From Ferruginibacter sp. (lineage in GTDB: Bacteria > Bacteroidota > Bacteroidia > Chitinophagales > Chitinophagaceae): 48,206 nt of DNA. A program made the position numbers and the translations under genes. Location: the NCBI GenBank assembly GCA_025351645.1, contig JANXVN010000312.1, positions 1-48,206 of the forward strand, written 5' to 3'. Shown piece by piece: positions 8,046 to 15,797 of this stretch (positions are counted from its first letter, which is position 1; each line of letters starts with the position of its first letter). Under the pieces are notes generated by a model, which searched no databases, was not told the origin of the DNA, and worked only from the letters and a program-made list of their open reading frames with translations.

Positions 8046-10373
8046 ATGCAAACACACAACTTAGGCTACCCGAGGATAGGCAGCCAACGTGAACTAAAAA
8101 AAGCAAGCGAGCAATATTGGCTCGGCAAGCTACCGGCACAGCAATTATTGCAGGCAGGCAAAACCATCCGCCAGCAAAACTGGCAACTGCAAAAAGAGGC
8201 AGGTATTGGGTTGGTGCCCTGCAACGATTTTTCGTTTTACGACCAGGTGCTGGATACCAGCCTGATGGTAGGCGCCATACCAGAGCGTTACCATAGCCTG
8301 ATGGAAGAAAAACAGTTGCCCGACATTGACCTGCTATTCGCTATGGCAAGAGGCTACCAAAAAGACGGGCACGATGTTACCGCAATGGAAATGACGAAAT
8401 GGTTTGATACCAACTACCATTACATTGTACCGGAATTTACCGCGAGCCAGCAATTTAGCCTGTATAAAAATAAAGTGCTGAACGAGTTTTTAGAAGCTAA
8501 GCAACTGGGCTTTACCGCTAAGCCAGTGCTGCTTGGGCCAGTAAGTTATTTGTTGCTGGGAAAAGAAAAAGAAGCGGGCTTCCACAGGCTGGAGCTGATA
8601 AAAAATTTGCTGCCCGTGTACCTGGAAGTATTGAAAACCCTAGACGACAACAATGCGCACTACATTCAATTTGACGAGCCCTGCCTTGCGCTTGGCCTTA
8701 CCGAAGCAGAGCGGCAAGTGGTGGTAAAAACGTATAAAGAGATACAAGGAAAATTTCCTCACCTGCATATTATTTTGGCTAGTTACTTTGATTGTTATGG
8801 AGAAAACCTGGCAACGGTTGTAAGCCTGCCGGTACACACTATACACCTCGATTTAGTACGCTGCCCATTGCAATTGGATGACATTTTAACGGCTGATTTT
8901 ATTACATCAAAAATCAACCTTTCTTTAGGCGTAGTAGATGGCCGCAACATTTGGAAGAATAATTTTGAGCAATCCCTTAGCATAATAAACAAAGCCATAA
9001 AAGCCATTGGTAAAGACAGGGTTTGGATAGCACCTTCCTGCTCGCTGATACACTCGCCCTGCGACCTTGATGTAGAAACAAACGAAAATACATTGCCTCC
9101 GGCGATAAAAAATTGGCTCGCCTTTGCAAAACAAAAAATTGATGAAGTAGTAACGCTTGCGCAATTGGCTAATAGCGAAAATGCAGAAGCATTGCAGCGG
9201 AAATTATTTGATAATATCAATGCTGCTGAAGATAAACTTACTTCTTCGTTGATACATAACAACTTGGTGAAGCAGCGTGTAGCGGCTATTACAGATGCTG
9301 ATGCGCAACGTGCCAATGTTTTTGCTTTACGTAAGGTAAAACAACAGAAGGCTTTAAAACTACCATTATTTCCTACTACAACTATTGGATCTTTTCCGCA
9401 AACTATGGAGGTTAGAAGCTGGCGGGCATCTTTTAAAAAAGGTATGATTTCACAAGCTGAGTATGATGTGCTGATAGAAAAAGAAACTGAAGCTACCATC
9501 CGTTTTCAGGAAGATGCCGGCATTGATGTACTAGTGCATGGCGAGTTTGAACGTAACGATATGGTGGAATATTTCGGCGAGCAACTAGCAGGCTTTGCCT
9601 TTACAAAAAACGGCTGGGTACAAAGCTATGGCAGCCGCTGTGTTAAGCCCCCGGTAATTTATGGTGATGTTAGCCGCCCTGCACCCATGACGGTAAGGTG
9701 GAGCACTTACGCACAATCGCTCACCAAACATTTAGTAAAAGGCATGCTTACCGGCCCTGTAACAATTTTACAATGGAGCTTTGTACGCAACGACCAGCCG
9801 CGTAGCGAAACCTGCACGCAGATAGCTTTAGCAATACGTGATGAAGTAACTGACCTTGAAAAAGCAGGCATAAAAATTATACAGATTGATGAGCCTGCAA
9901 TACGTGAAGGCTTGCCATTACGCAAAGCAAACTGGGCTGACTATTTACATTGGGCAGTAAGGGCTTTCCGCATTAGTGCCAGTGGCGTACAGGATGAAAC
10001 GCAGGTACATACCCACATGTGCTACTCCGAGTTTAACGATATTATACAGCATATTGCAGCTATGGATGCAGACGTAATTACTATTGAATGCAGCCGCTCG
10101 CAAATGGAATTACTGGATGCTTTTGCCGGCTTTAAATACCCCAACGAAATTGGGCCCGGCGTGTACGACATACACTCGCCAAGGGTACCGGCTAAAGAAG
10201 AAATGATAGCATTGATGGAAAAAGCTAAAGCTGTTGTACCAGCCAACCAATTGTGGGTAAACCCGGACTGTGGCTTAAAAACACGCCATTGGCCAGAAAC
10301 CAAAGCGGCGCTAATAGCCATGGTTGCAGCAGCAAAGCAACTTAGGCAAGCTATTTCAGAAACTGTGGTTTAA
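8046..10373 (+). CDS. metE: Cobalamin-independent methionine synthase
   Basis: A 775-residue enzyme that transfers the methyl group of 5-methyltetrahydropteroyl-tri-L-glutamate to homocysteine, making methionine in the cytosol. The N-terminal half begins with LGYPRIGSQRELKKA, the folate/homocysteine-binding signature. The C-terminal catalytic barrel starts near LFPTTTIGSFPQT, and zinc ligands are visible as His and Cys in VHTHMCYSEF and Cys in NPDCGLKTR. Length is typical. A cobalamin riboswitch lies upstream and a terminator directly downstream, so it is a single-gene unit repressed by B12. A 172-base stretch separates the aptamer end from the ATG. Confidence 0.97.
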   Translation: MQTHNLGYPRIGSQRELKKASEQYWLGKLPAQQLLQAGKTIRQQNWQLQKEAGIGLVPCNDFSFYDQVLDTSLMVGAIPERYHSLMEEKQLPDIDLLFAMARGYQKDGHDVTAMEMTKWFDTNYHYIVPEFTASQQFSLYKNKVLNEFLEAKQLGFTAKPVLLGPVSYLLLGKEKEAGFHRLELIKNLLPVYLEVLKTLDDNNAHYIQFDEPCLALGLTEAERQVVVKTYKEIQGKFPHLHIILASYFDCYGENLATVVSLPVHTIHLDLVRCPLQLDDILTADFITSKINLSLGVVDGRNIWKNNFEQSLSIINKAIKAIGKDRVWIAPSCSLIHSPCDLDVETNENTLPPAIKNWLAFAKQKIDEVVTLAQLANSENAEALQRKLFDNINAAEDKLTSSLIHNNLVKQRVAAITDADAQRANVFALRKVKQQKALKLPLFPTTTIGSFPQTMEVRSWRASFKKGMISQAEYDVLIEKETEATIRFQEDAGIDVLVHGEFERNDMVEYFGEQLAGFAFTKNGWVQSYGSRCVKPPVIYGDVSRPAPMTVRWSTYAQSLTKHLVKGMLTGPVTILQWSFVRNDQPRSETCTQIALAIRDEVTDLEKAGIKIIQIDEPAIREGLPLRKANWADYLHWAVRAFRISASGVQDETQVHTHMCYSEFNDIIQHIAAMDADVITIECSRSQMELLDAFAGFKYPNEIGPGVYDIHSPRVPAKEEMIALMEKAKAVVPANQLWVNPDCGLKTRHWPETKAALIAMVAAAKQLRQAISETVV

Positions 10374-10383
10374 TACCTATATA

Positions 10384-10423
10384 ATAAGTGGCTGGCCTTT
10401 GCGCTAGCCGCTTATTTATTTTA
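10384..10423 (+). terminator. Terminator of metE
   Basis: A 12-bp stem, ATAAGTGGCTGG (10384-10395) with CTAGCCGCTTAT (10404-10415), pairs fully if two G-U pairs are allowed, and is followed by TTATTTT. It starts 11 bases after the metE stop. Confidence 0.8.
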
Positions 10424-10459
10424 CTGGCTGCAATTAAAAATATTACTACATTTAATTTA

Positions 10460-10816
10460 ATGGAAAAGCACGAAGAAAAATATTGCCCCAAATGCAACAA
10501 TAGCTTTACCTGTAAAATAGGTGATATTGCCAACTGCCAATGCAATACTGTGCAATTAAGTGCAGATGCAAACTTATTTTTATCGAACACTAATTTTGAT
10601 TGCTTATGCAAAGATTGCTTGCTTAAAATCAACAATGATGTAAAGCTGGCGAAAGGCTACTATTTCCCTACCCAAAAAGAAATGTTTATTGAAGGGCTGC
10701 ACTATTATAAAGAAGGGCCATACTGGGTTTTTACAGAATTGTACCACCTGCTTAGGGGCTATTGCTGCAAGAGCGGCTGCCGGCATTGCGTGTATGGTTT
10801 TAAAGGCAGTGAATAA
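10460..10816 (+). CDS. Small cysteine-rich CWC / DUF5522 protein
   Basis: A 118-residue protein with two parts. Residues 1 to about 55 match the cysteine-rich CWC pattern: YCPKCNNSFTCK, then ANCQCN, then DCLCKDCL. Residues about 70-118 match DUF5522: FIEGLHYYKEGPYWVFTELYH followed by RGYCCKSGCRHCVYGF. The many paired cysteines suggest metal binding. No function is established. An in-frame ATG at 10388 lies inside the metE terminator, and its extra residues do not look coding, so the start at 10460 is preferred. A hairpin repeat cluster follows. Confidence 0.85.
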   Translation: MEKHEEKYCPKCNNSFTCKIGDIANCQCNTVQLSADANLFLSNTNFDCLCKDCLLKINNDVKLAKGYYFPTQKEMFIEGLHYYKEGPYWVFTELYHLLRGYCCKSGCRHCVYGFKGSE

Positions 10817-10837
10817 TTTTACACAAAGTATTTTTAT

Positions 10838-10861
10838 GCTGGAAAGACGGTAAGGCGTTTT
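10838..10861 (+). repeat. GCCGG-type short repeat, copy 1
   Basis: GCTGGAAAGACGGTAAGGCG followed by TTTT. It is a near copy of the arm at 10885-10907 and resembles 12737-12760. Confidence 0.7.
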
Positions 10862-10884
10862 CTTTTAAAAAGAATTTTGTTTTG

Positions 10885-10940
10885 GCCGGAAAGGCGGTAA
10901 GGCGTTTCATTTTTGCCAAACGCATTACCGCCTGTCCGGC
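10885..10940. terminator. Long hairpin from inverted GCCGG-type repeats; likely bidirectional terminator
   Basis: Arm 10885-10907 and arm 10918-10940 are complementary at 21 of 23 positions, with a 10-base loop. It lies 7 bases after the GH35 stop codon on the minus strand and downstream of the CWC gene on the plus strand. T-rich sequence follows on the plus strand (TATTTTATT), and an AAAACAAAA-type flank lies on the other side. The same repeat occurs at 10838 and 12737. Confidence 0.65.
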
Positions 10941-10947
10941 TATTTTA

Positions 10948-12609
10948 TTATTTATATCTATATAATTTCACACGTTGGATGCTGTAGGTAGGCAATGGTA
11001 ATTTTACGCCTACGCCAGAGAAAGTACTGGTGTTTGTCTCATCGCCATTCAGCCTTCGGCCAGCTACCCATTTGCCGTTTAGAAACGTCCCTTCATCTGC
11101 AAAATCTATTGCGGCTAAAGGTAATTTATCCGGGGTTGCTAGAGTAAAAAATATTTCCATCCCTTTGCCTGCCACTATAAATTCATCTGGCGCAATGTTT
11201 ATGATGATGGCACCGGCGACGGTGCTTTTTACAGGCCATGTTTGCAGCTTCGCTTCAATGTTATAACCGCCTAAAGTTAGCTGCTGTACCTGTTCTGCTG
11301 TGTCTATCAAAATGCCAGCCATGGTGCCTTTGCCCTGGTTTTTCAAGAGGAGGTCTTTTAGTTGGTGCAGCACTTCGTAACTCTTTGTAAGCTCTTCATC
11401 AACCATGTAATCGCCATCAATGCCAAAGGGTGAAAAGCACATTGCATCATGGGCGCCAAATGCGTAGAAAGCCCTTGCGGCACCTAGTACGCCGCCCCGG
11501 GTTTCGGGTATTAGCAATGGGTTGCCTAGAGCATGGTATTGTTCGCATACCCATTTAAATTGCGGCATGTAAATGTCGGGCACAATCATGTCGATAGCCG
11601 GTGCGGCGGCACGGTACATATCCAGCACCTGCGGCAATGGGCCACCGCTTGGGTACTTTCCCGGGTACCTGGTATCAGGCTGCTTTTGCCAGGCATTTAC
11701 AAACATCGGGATGGCATACGCTTCTTTGCCTGCTGCGGCTACTTTGCCAATATAAGTGCCGTACTGGTAGGCCATAAATAACTCTTCTGTATAATAAAAA
11801 AGTTGCTTCCAATCTGCCGCACTGTTGTAATACCCTTTGCCAAAAATAGTTTCCCAATTGCCATTTGTTTTAAAGCCGTTTGCTTGCCATACATTTAACA
11901 ATGCTGGTGCAAGCTTCTCTTTATTGGCGGATAGATAAGTTGCCAATGCTTTAGGTATTGGTGCGTTAAAAGCTTTGTTAGCCACGTCACTATAATCCCG
12001 TTTTGAATTTAAGATGCCTACTTCATTTTCTACCTGCACCATAATTACCGTCTGTTCTCTTTCATCCACATTGCGGATGTGCTGCATAAGCGCTTTAAAT
12101 GCGGCGGCATCTGCCTTGCAAGTTGCTTCGCTAAAAGCGGATAATATTTCCAGCGTTTTACTAGCGGAATCTTTTACCCGTGGGTAAGCATCTATATCTT
12201 TCTTAACCCATGAAGGCATGTATGTAGAGCCACCATTTTTCCAACTGGCAAACCAAATAATTATGAGGTGCAGCCCTTGTGCCCTGGCGCCTTGCACCAT
12301 GCTATCTACCAACGTAAAATTGAACACGCCTTTTTCTTTTTCAACAAGCTCCCACGATACGCCGGCTATCACTGTATTCAAATGTTTATCTTTCATTTTT
12401 TGCCAAATGGGTTGCATATAAGCCACATCGGAAGTGCTTGAATTATGAAGCTCTCCACCGAGCATTAAAAACGGTTTTCCCTGTACGATGAGTTGTGTGG
12501 CAGTGCCTTGTTTTTGCAGGTGTGGGATGGTGCTGGTTTGTGCCGTTGCGGCAAAAGCTATAATGTTAAGTGTATAAAAAAGAAGAAGTTTTTCCGTAAT
12601 GGCTTTCAT
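10948..12609 (-). CDS. GH35-type beta-galactosidase-like glycoside hydrolase (DUF5597 type)
   Basis: A 553-residue secreted enzyme. A signal peptide (residues 1-23, ending FAATAQ) is followed by a beta/alpha barrel of the GH35/GH42-like group: GGELHNSS, NTVIAGVSWELVEKEKGVFNF (an acid-base region), IIWFASWKNGG and VQVENEVG with the expected Asn-Glu. The C-terminal part (from about residue 430) is beta-rich and fits the DUF5597 domain of these proteins. GH35 enzymes release non-reducing beta-galactose; the exact linkage is unknown. It lies downstream of the fucose locus on the same strand, after a 672-base repeat-rich gap, and may be a separate unit. Galactose commonly lies under fucose in glycans, which fits the neighbourhood. 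Confidence 0.85.
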   Translation of the reverse strand: MKAITEKLLLFYTLNIIAFAATAQTSTIPHLQKQGTATQLIVQGKPFLMLGGELHNSSTSDVAYMQPIWQKMKDKHLNTVIAGVSWELVEKEKGVFNFTLVDSMVQGARAQGLHLIIIWFASWKNGGSTYMPSWVKKDIDAYPRVKDSASKTLEILSAFSEATCKADAAAFKALMQHIRNVDEREQTVIMVQVENEVGILNSKRDYSDVANKAFNAPIPKALATYLSANKEKLAPALLNVWQANGFKTNGNWETIFGKGYYNSAADWKQLFYYTEELFMAYQYGTYIGKVAAAGKEAYAIPMFVNAWQKQPDTRYPGKYPSGGPLPQVLDMYRAAAPAIDMIVPDIYMPQFKWVCEQYHALGNPLLIPETRGGVLGAARAFYAFGAHDAMCFSPFGIDGDYMVDEELTKSYEVLHQLKDLLLKNQGKGTMAGILIDTAEQVQQLTLGGYNIEAKLQTWPVKSTVAGAIIINIAPDEFIVAGKGMEIFFTLATPDKLPLAAIDFADEGTFLNGKWVAGRRLNGDETNTSTFSGVGVKLPLPTYSIQRVKLYRYK

Positions 12610-12736
12610 AATCTGTTAGCAATTTTTTTAATAAACATACTTTTAAAAATACAATAAGAACCCAGCTTCGTTATACAAAGTTGACTGTTCATTATAACAG
12701 GATAATTTTCCATTACAATACAAAGTTTTTGTTTTT

Positions 12737-12760
12737 GCCGGTAAGGCGGAAAGACGTTTT
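12737..12760 (+). repeat. GCCGG-type short repeat, copy at 12.7 kb
   Basis: GCCGGTAAGGCGGAAAGACG followed by TTTT; a variant of the 10838 and 10885 copies with the TAAGG and AAAGA words exchanged. Confidence 0.65.
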
Positions 12761-12903
12761 TTGTTTATTGTTTTTGGTTTATTGTTTGTTCAATTCAGAG
12801 AGCCAACCTATCATCTTATAGCTTGCCAGTGGCTTAAGCCACTGACAATTCATGGCATTCATGGCCATTCCGAATATTATCTTGCTTTTTGTCCGAACCA
12901 ATA

Positions 12904-13006
12904 CAGCAGCTTTGATGATCATTGTTGTGTCACTCTCTTCTACGGCAAATCTTTATTGAGCTCCTCCTAAATTTGCTACCTTATTCATTTATTTGTAAGG
13001 CCTCGC
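12904..13006 (+). repeat. Intergenic repeat shared with 33271-33368
   Basis: The two stretches align along their length: CAGCARCT at the start, a degenerate GTC-CACTCT-TAC word, then GAGCTCCTCC plus TAAATTTGCTAC identical in both, then ATTCATT and TAAGGC. This copy has a decayed version of the GTACAAG inverted repeat. Confidence 0.7.
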
Positions 13007-13140
13007 TTTATTAAATTTTATACCTTTTTAAAAGGTGTAAAATTTAAATACAAACTTACTACCAATTGTATATTCCACAGAGTATAGGCCTATCCAATAC
13101 ACCACACAAAGCATGTTACGGCCATTTTAAAATTCTTAAT

Positions 13141-13233
13141 TCAATGCCGTTAAGTTAAGACCTATCCTCTCCTTTGGAGAGGGTTAGGGTGAGGTAAAGA
13201 CAAACATATAGATCCTTAACTTAACGACATTGA
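13141..13233 (+). mobile_element. 93-bp MITE-like element, copy A
   Basis: Ends TCAATGCCGTTAAGTTAAG and its inverted copy (two mismatches across 20 bases). The core has a CCTCTCCTTTGGAGAGG hairpin followed by GTTAGGGTGAGG. It is 89/93 identical to copy B at 39261-39353, which lies in the opposite orientation. The 8 bases TTCTTAAT flank it directly on both sides (13133-13140 and 13234-13241), like a target-site duplication. It encodes nothing and would need a transposase in trans. It lies 48 bases downstream of the dehydrogenase stop. Confidence 0.8.
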
Positions 13234-13281
13234 TTCTTAATTTCTAATTCTTAATTTTTAATTCTTTTACGCTCTATCATT

Positions 13282-14298
13282 TTAATCCACCACCACCATA
13301 GCTTTTATAACGCCCGTTTCCGGCAGCAGCCATGTCTCAAATACGGATTTTACCTCTTCAAAATTTATACGATGGGTAATGTAAGTCGTTGGCTTTACCA
13401 GCCTCTTTTTCATACAATCCATCACATGTTCAAAATCTGCCCTGGTAGCATTGCGGCTGCTCATCAACGTAGTTTCTCTTTTATGAAATTCAGGATGGCT
13501 GAAACTGATGGCTTCTTTTTGCAGCCCAATCAATACAAGCCTGCCGCCATTTGCCAGGTATTGTAAGGCCATATTAATAGCTTGCTGGCTGCCGGTACAA
13601 TCAATAATAACAGTTGGCATATCGCCATGAGTAATTTCTTTTAGCCGTGCCATCACATCATCTTTACCTGCATTAATTGCATGGGCTACTTTAAGTTTAT
13701 CGGTGCAAAATTGCAGCCGGCTAGCATTTATATCGAGCACAATAACATTGCCGCCTGCGATGCGTGCAAACTCCATGGTACCTAAGCCAATTGGCCCGGC
13801 GCCAATAACCAATACAAATTCCCCTGGCTGTACATTTGCCCTGCGTACGCCATGGGCACCAATTGCAAGCGGTTCTACCAATGCCAGTTCATCATAGCTA
13901 AGCCCTTCGCTTTTTACCAGCGATTTAATTGGTACTGACAAATAGTTAACCATAGCACCATCAATATGTACGCCGCATACTTTAATATTGGTGCAGCAAT
14001 TGGGCATTCCATTGTTACAGGCAATACAGTTACCGCAGTTGAAATATGGTATGATTGTTACCTTTTCATGGGGCACAAAGCCATGTGTGCCATCAGCCAT
14101 AATAAAATCTGCCGCCAGCTCGTGCCCTAATATTCTTGGGTAAGTAAAAAAAGGCTGTGTACCGGTAAAAGCGTGCAAGTCGGTGCCGCAAATACCGATA
14201 CGCTTAATCTTAATTATCGCATGGCCTGGTTGTAGCACCGGCGGCACTTTTTCAACATATTCCAACAAACCTGGCTCTGTGCATACCAATGCTTTCAT
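13282..14298 (-). CDS. Zinc-dependent medium-chain dehydrogenase, L-galactonate oxidoreductase-like
   Basis: A 338-residue MDR-family enzyme. Catalytic zinc ligands: Cys37 in GICGTDLH and His-Glu in LGHELAAD. The structural zinc lobe is NCGNCIACNNGMPNCC, and the NAD(P) motif is VIGAGPIGLG. The words GTDLHAFTGTQPFFTYPRIL and HPEFHKRETTLMSSRNAT closely resemble E. coli LgoD (L-galactonate to D-tagaturonate), recalled from memory. L-Fuconate is 6-deoxy-L-galactonate, so an oxidation in fucose breakdown is a reasonable inference. It starts 2 bases after the preceding fucosidase stop, so the two are surely co-transcribed. The upstream ATG at 14394 lies inside the fucosidase gene and is rejected. 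Last gene of the operon. Confidence 0.85.
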   Translation of the reverse strand: MKALVCTEPGLLEYVEKVPPVLQPGHAIIKIKRIGICGTDLHAFTGTQPFFTYPRILGHELAADFIMADGTHGFVPHEKVTIIPYFNCGNCIACNNGMPNCCTNIKVCGVHIDGAMVNYLSVPIKSLVKSEGLSYDELALVEPLAIGAHGVRRANVQPGEFVLVIGAGPIGLGTMEFARIAGGNVIVLDINASRLQFCTDKLKVAHAINAGKDDVMARLKEITHGDMPTVIIDCTGSQQAINMALQYLANGGRLVLIGLQKEAISFSHPEFHKRETTLMSSRNATRADFEHVMDCMKKRLVKPTTYITHRINFEEVKSVFETWLLPETGVIKAMVVVD

Positions 14299-14300
14299 TA

Positions 14301-15749
14301 TTATTTTTTTAGGATTATTTTGTACGCCACTGCATTTTGCGATGGATAACTTTTTGATGGTTTTATTGTAACCGCATCTGCGGCTTGGGACCATACAACT
14401 TTTTCATTACTGCCCACCAAAGCAATATTTTCAACCGTGCCATTTGCTCCCTTTTTACCCAGCAACTTAAGCGATGTAGTAGTTAGAGGCAGCCCTAAAG
14501 TTATAGCGTATAGTGTGTCGCCTTTTGTAGTGTAGCGGATATCTTGCGCAGTAAAAGGTTTCTTTTGGTCGGCAAAGCTACCACTGGCAGACTCGGTAGG
14601 CCCTTCGCCAAATACCTTCCAGGGACGAGTGCCGTAAATTGCTTCTCCATTTACATCCAGCCATTTTCCGGTACCTAATAAAGTGGCAGTTTCGTCATCT
14701 GTTATGGTACCATCAGGGCGCGGGCCAATATTCAATAAAAGGTTGCCATTCTTGCTTACAATATCAATTAAATTGGTAATTACATAGCGGGCGTCTTTAA
14801 AAGTATTGCCAGCACAATATCCCCACGACTCATTGCCGATAGCATCATCGGTTTGCCAAGGCAATTTTCTAATCCCGGCAAGCTTGCCACGCTCCAAATC
14901 AAGTACAGCAGTACCTTCCGGATAAGAGATATTTTTATAATTGATCACCACGCCTTTGTTCCACTCAAGCCCCTTATTGTAATAAGACGCTGCAAAAGAT
15001 TTTCTGTAAGGGTCCATTGCAGGCTGCTCAATCCACCAATCAAACCAAAATAATTGCGGCTGGTAATTATTTATCAATTCGGCATTGCGCAATAGCCAGT
15101 CGTTCATATATTCTGCCGAAGGCGTTTCGCTTTCTTCTCTTGCAGGCCCATAAAAATCGTCATTCTTTTCATCAAGCAAATCTGATGCAAACTTGCGCCC
15201 ACCATTCATAAAAAACCAATGTTCAATACGATGGGAGGACAAGCCGAATATAAGCCCCTGTTTACGTATCTCTGTTGCCAGTTCACCAATTACATCACGT
15301 TTAGGGCCCATATTAAAAGCGTTCCATTTGGAATAAGCTGTTTTGTACATTGCAAACCCATCGTGGTGTTCTGCCACCGGCACCACATATTTTGCACCAG
15401 CTTTTTTAAACAAGGCTACCCATACCTGAGGATCAAATTTTTCTCCCTTAAACATCGGTATAAAATCTTTGTACCCAAACTTATCCTGTGTACCGTATGT
15501 TTCAATATGGTGCTTAAATTCATTAGAACCCTGCAGGTACATTGATCGAGGGTACCACTCCGAACCAAACGCCGGTACCGAATACACGCCCCAATGGATG
15601 AAGATGCCAAACTTAGCATCCTTGAACCATTCCGGAGTTTCATACTTTTTTAACGACTCCCAGGTTGCCTGGTATTTATCCTGCGCCTGCACTTGTTGCA
15701 TGGTTGCTAATAAGAAAAACAGGACAACAAAAAACAGTAACTTTTTCAT
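14301..15749 (-). CDS. GH29 alpha-L-fucosidase (1 of 4)
   Basis: A 482-residue secreted enzyme. A signal peptide (ending QQVQAQ, about residue 23) is followed by the GH29 barrel: WFKDAKFGIFIHWGVYS near 41-57, VVPVAEHHDGFAMY near 122-135, RDVIGEL at 151, and the nucleophile Asp237 in LFWFDWW. NLLLNIGPRPDG closes the barrel, and a beta-sandwich follows. It differs from the other three copies by the SSHRIEHWFF segment near 171-180 and by Trp residues flanking the nucleophile. GH29 retaining enzymes release alpha-L-fucose. The gene sits between the permease and dehydrogenase genes, so it supplies the sugar they handle. Confidence 0.93.
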   Translation of the reverse strand: MKKLLFFVVLFFLLATMQQVQAQDKYQATWESLKKYETPEWFKDAKFGIFIHWGVYSVPAFGSEWYPRSMYLQGSNEFKHHIETYGTQDKFGYKDFIPMFKGEKFDPQVWVALFKKAGAKYVVPVAEHHDGFAMYKTAYSKWNAFNMGPKRDVIGELATEIRKQGLIFGLSSHRIEHWFFMNGGRKFASDLLDEKNDDFYGPAREESETPSAEYMNDWLLRNAELINNYQPQLFWFDWWIEQPAMDPYRKSFAASYYNKGLEWNKGVVINYKNISYPEGTAVLDLERGKLAGIRKLPWQTDDAIGNESWGYCAGNTFKDARYVITNLIDIVSKNGNLLLNIGPRPDGTITDDETATLLGTGKWLDVNGEAIYGTRPWKVFGEGPTESASGSFADQKKPFTAQDIRYTTKGDTLYAITLGLPLTTTSLKLLGKKGANGTVENIALVGSNEKVVWSQAADAVTIKPSKSYPSQNAVAYKIILKK

Positions 15750-15797
15750 GGTAATTATTTAATTTGTAATAGTTTATAAGCTCTTCTGAATAATTGT

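Larger units (their letters stand above)
12610..13281. other. Repeat-rich intergenic region
   Basis: No gene is supported. It contains a GCCGG-type repeat (12737-12760), a TTTATTGTTT-rich stretch (12758-12790), a roughly 100-bp repeat shared with 33.3 kb (12904-13006), the hairpin TACACCTTTT-like inverted pair near 13021-13045, one 93-bp MITE-like element (13141-13233), and TTCTTAAT direct repeats. Confidence 0.7.

Noticed and set aside
8795..9499. A 234-residue minus-strand open frame inside metE
   Set aside because: It is a shadow of the metE coding frame, Ser/Cys-rich in the way antisense frames usually are, with no recognisable domain.
10838..10940. Possible CRISPR-like repeat array
   Set aside because: Only two direct copies and one inverted copy, with unequal spacing and no cas genes; better read as a hairpin repeat.
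12761..12970. A 69-residue plus-strand open frame in the 12.6-13.3 kb gap
   Set aside because: It is made of dispersed intergenic repeats also found near 33.3 kb; no promoter or homologous pattern.
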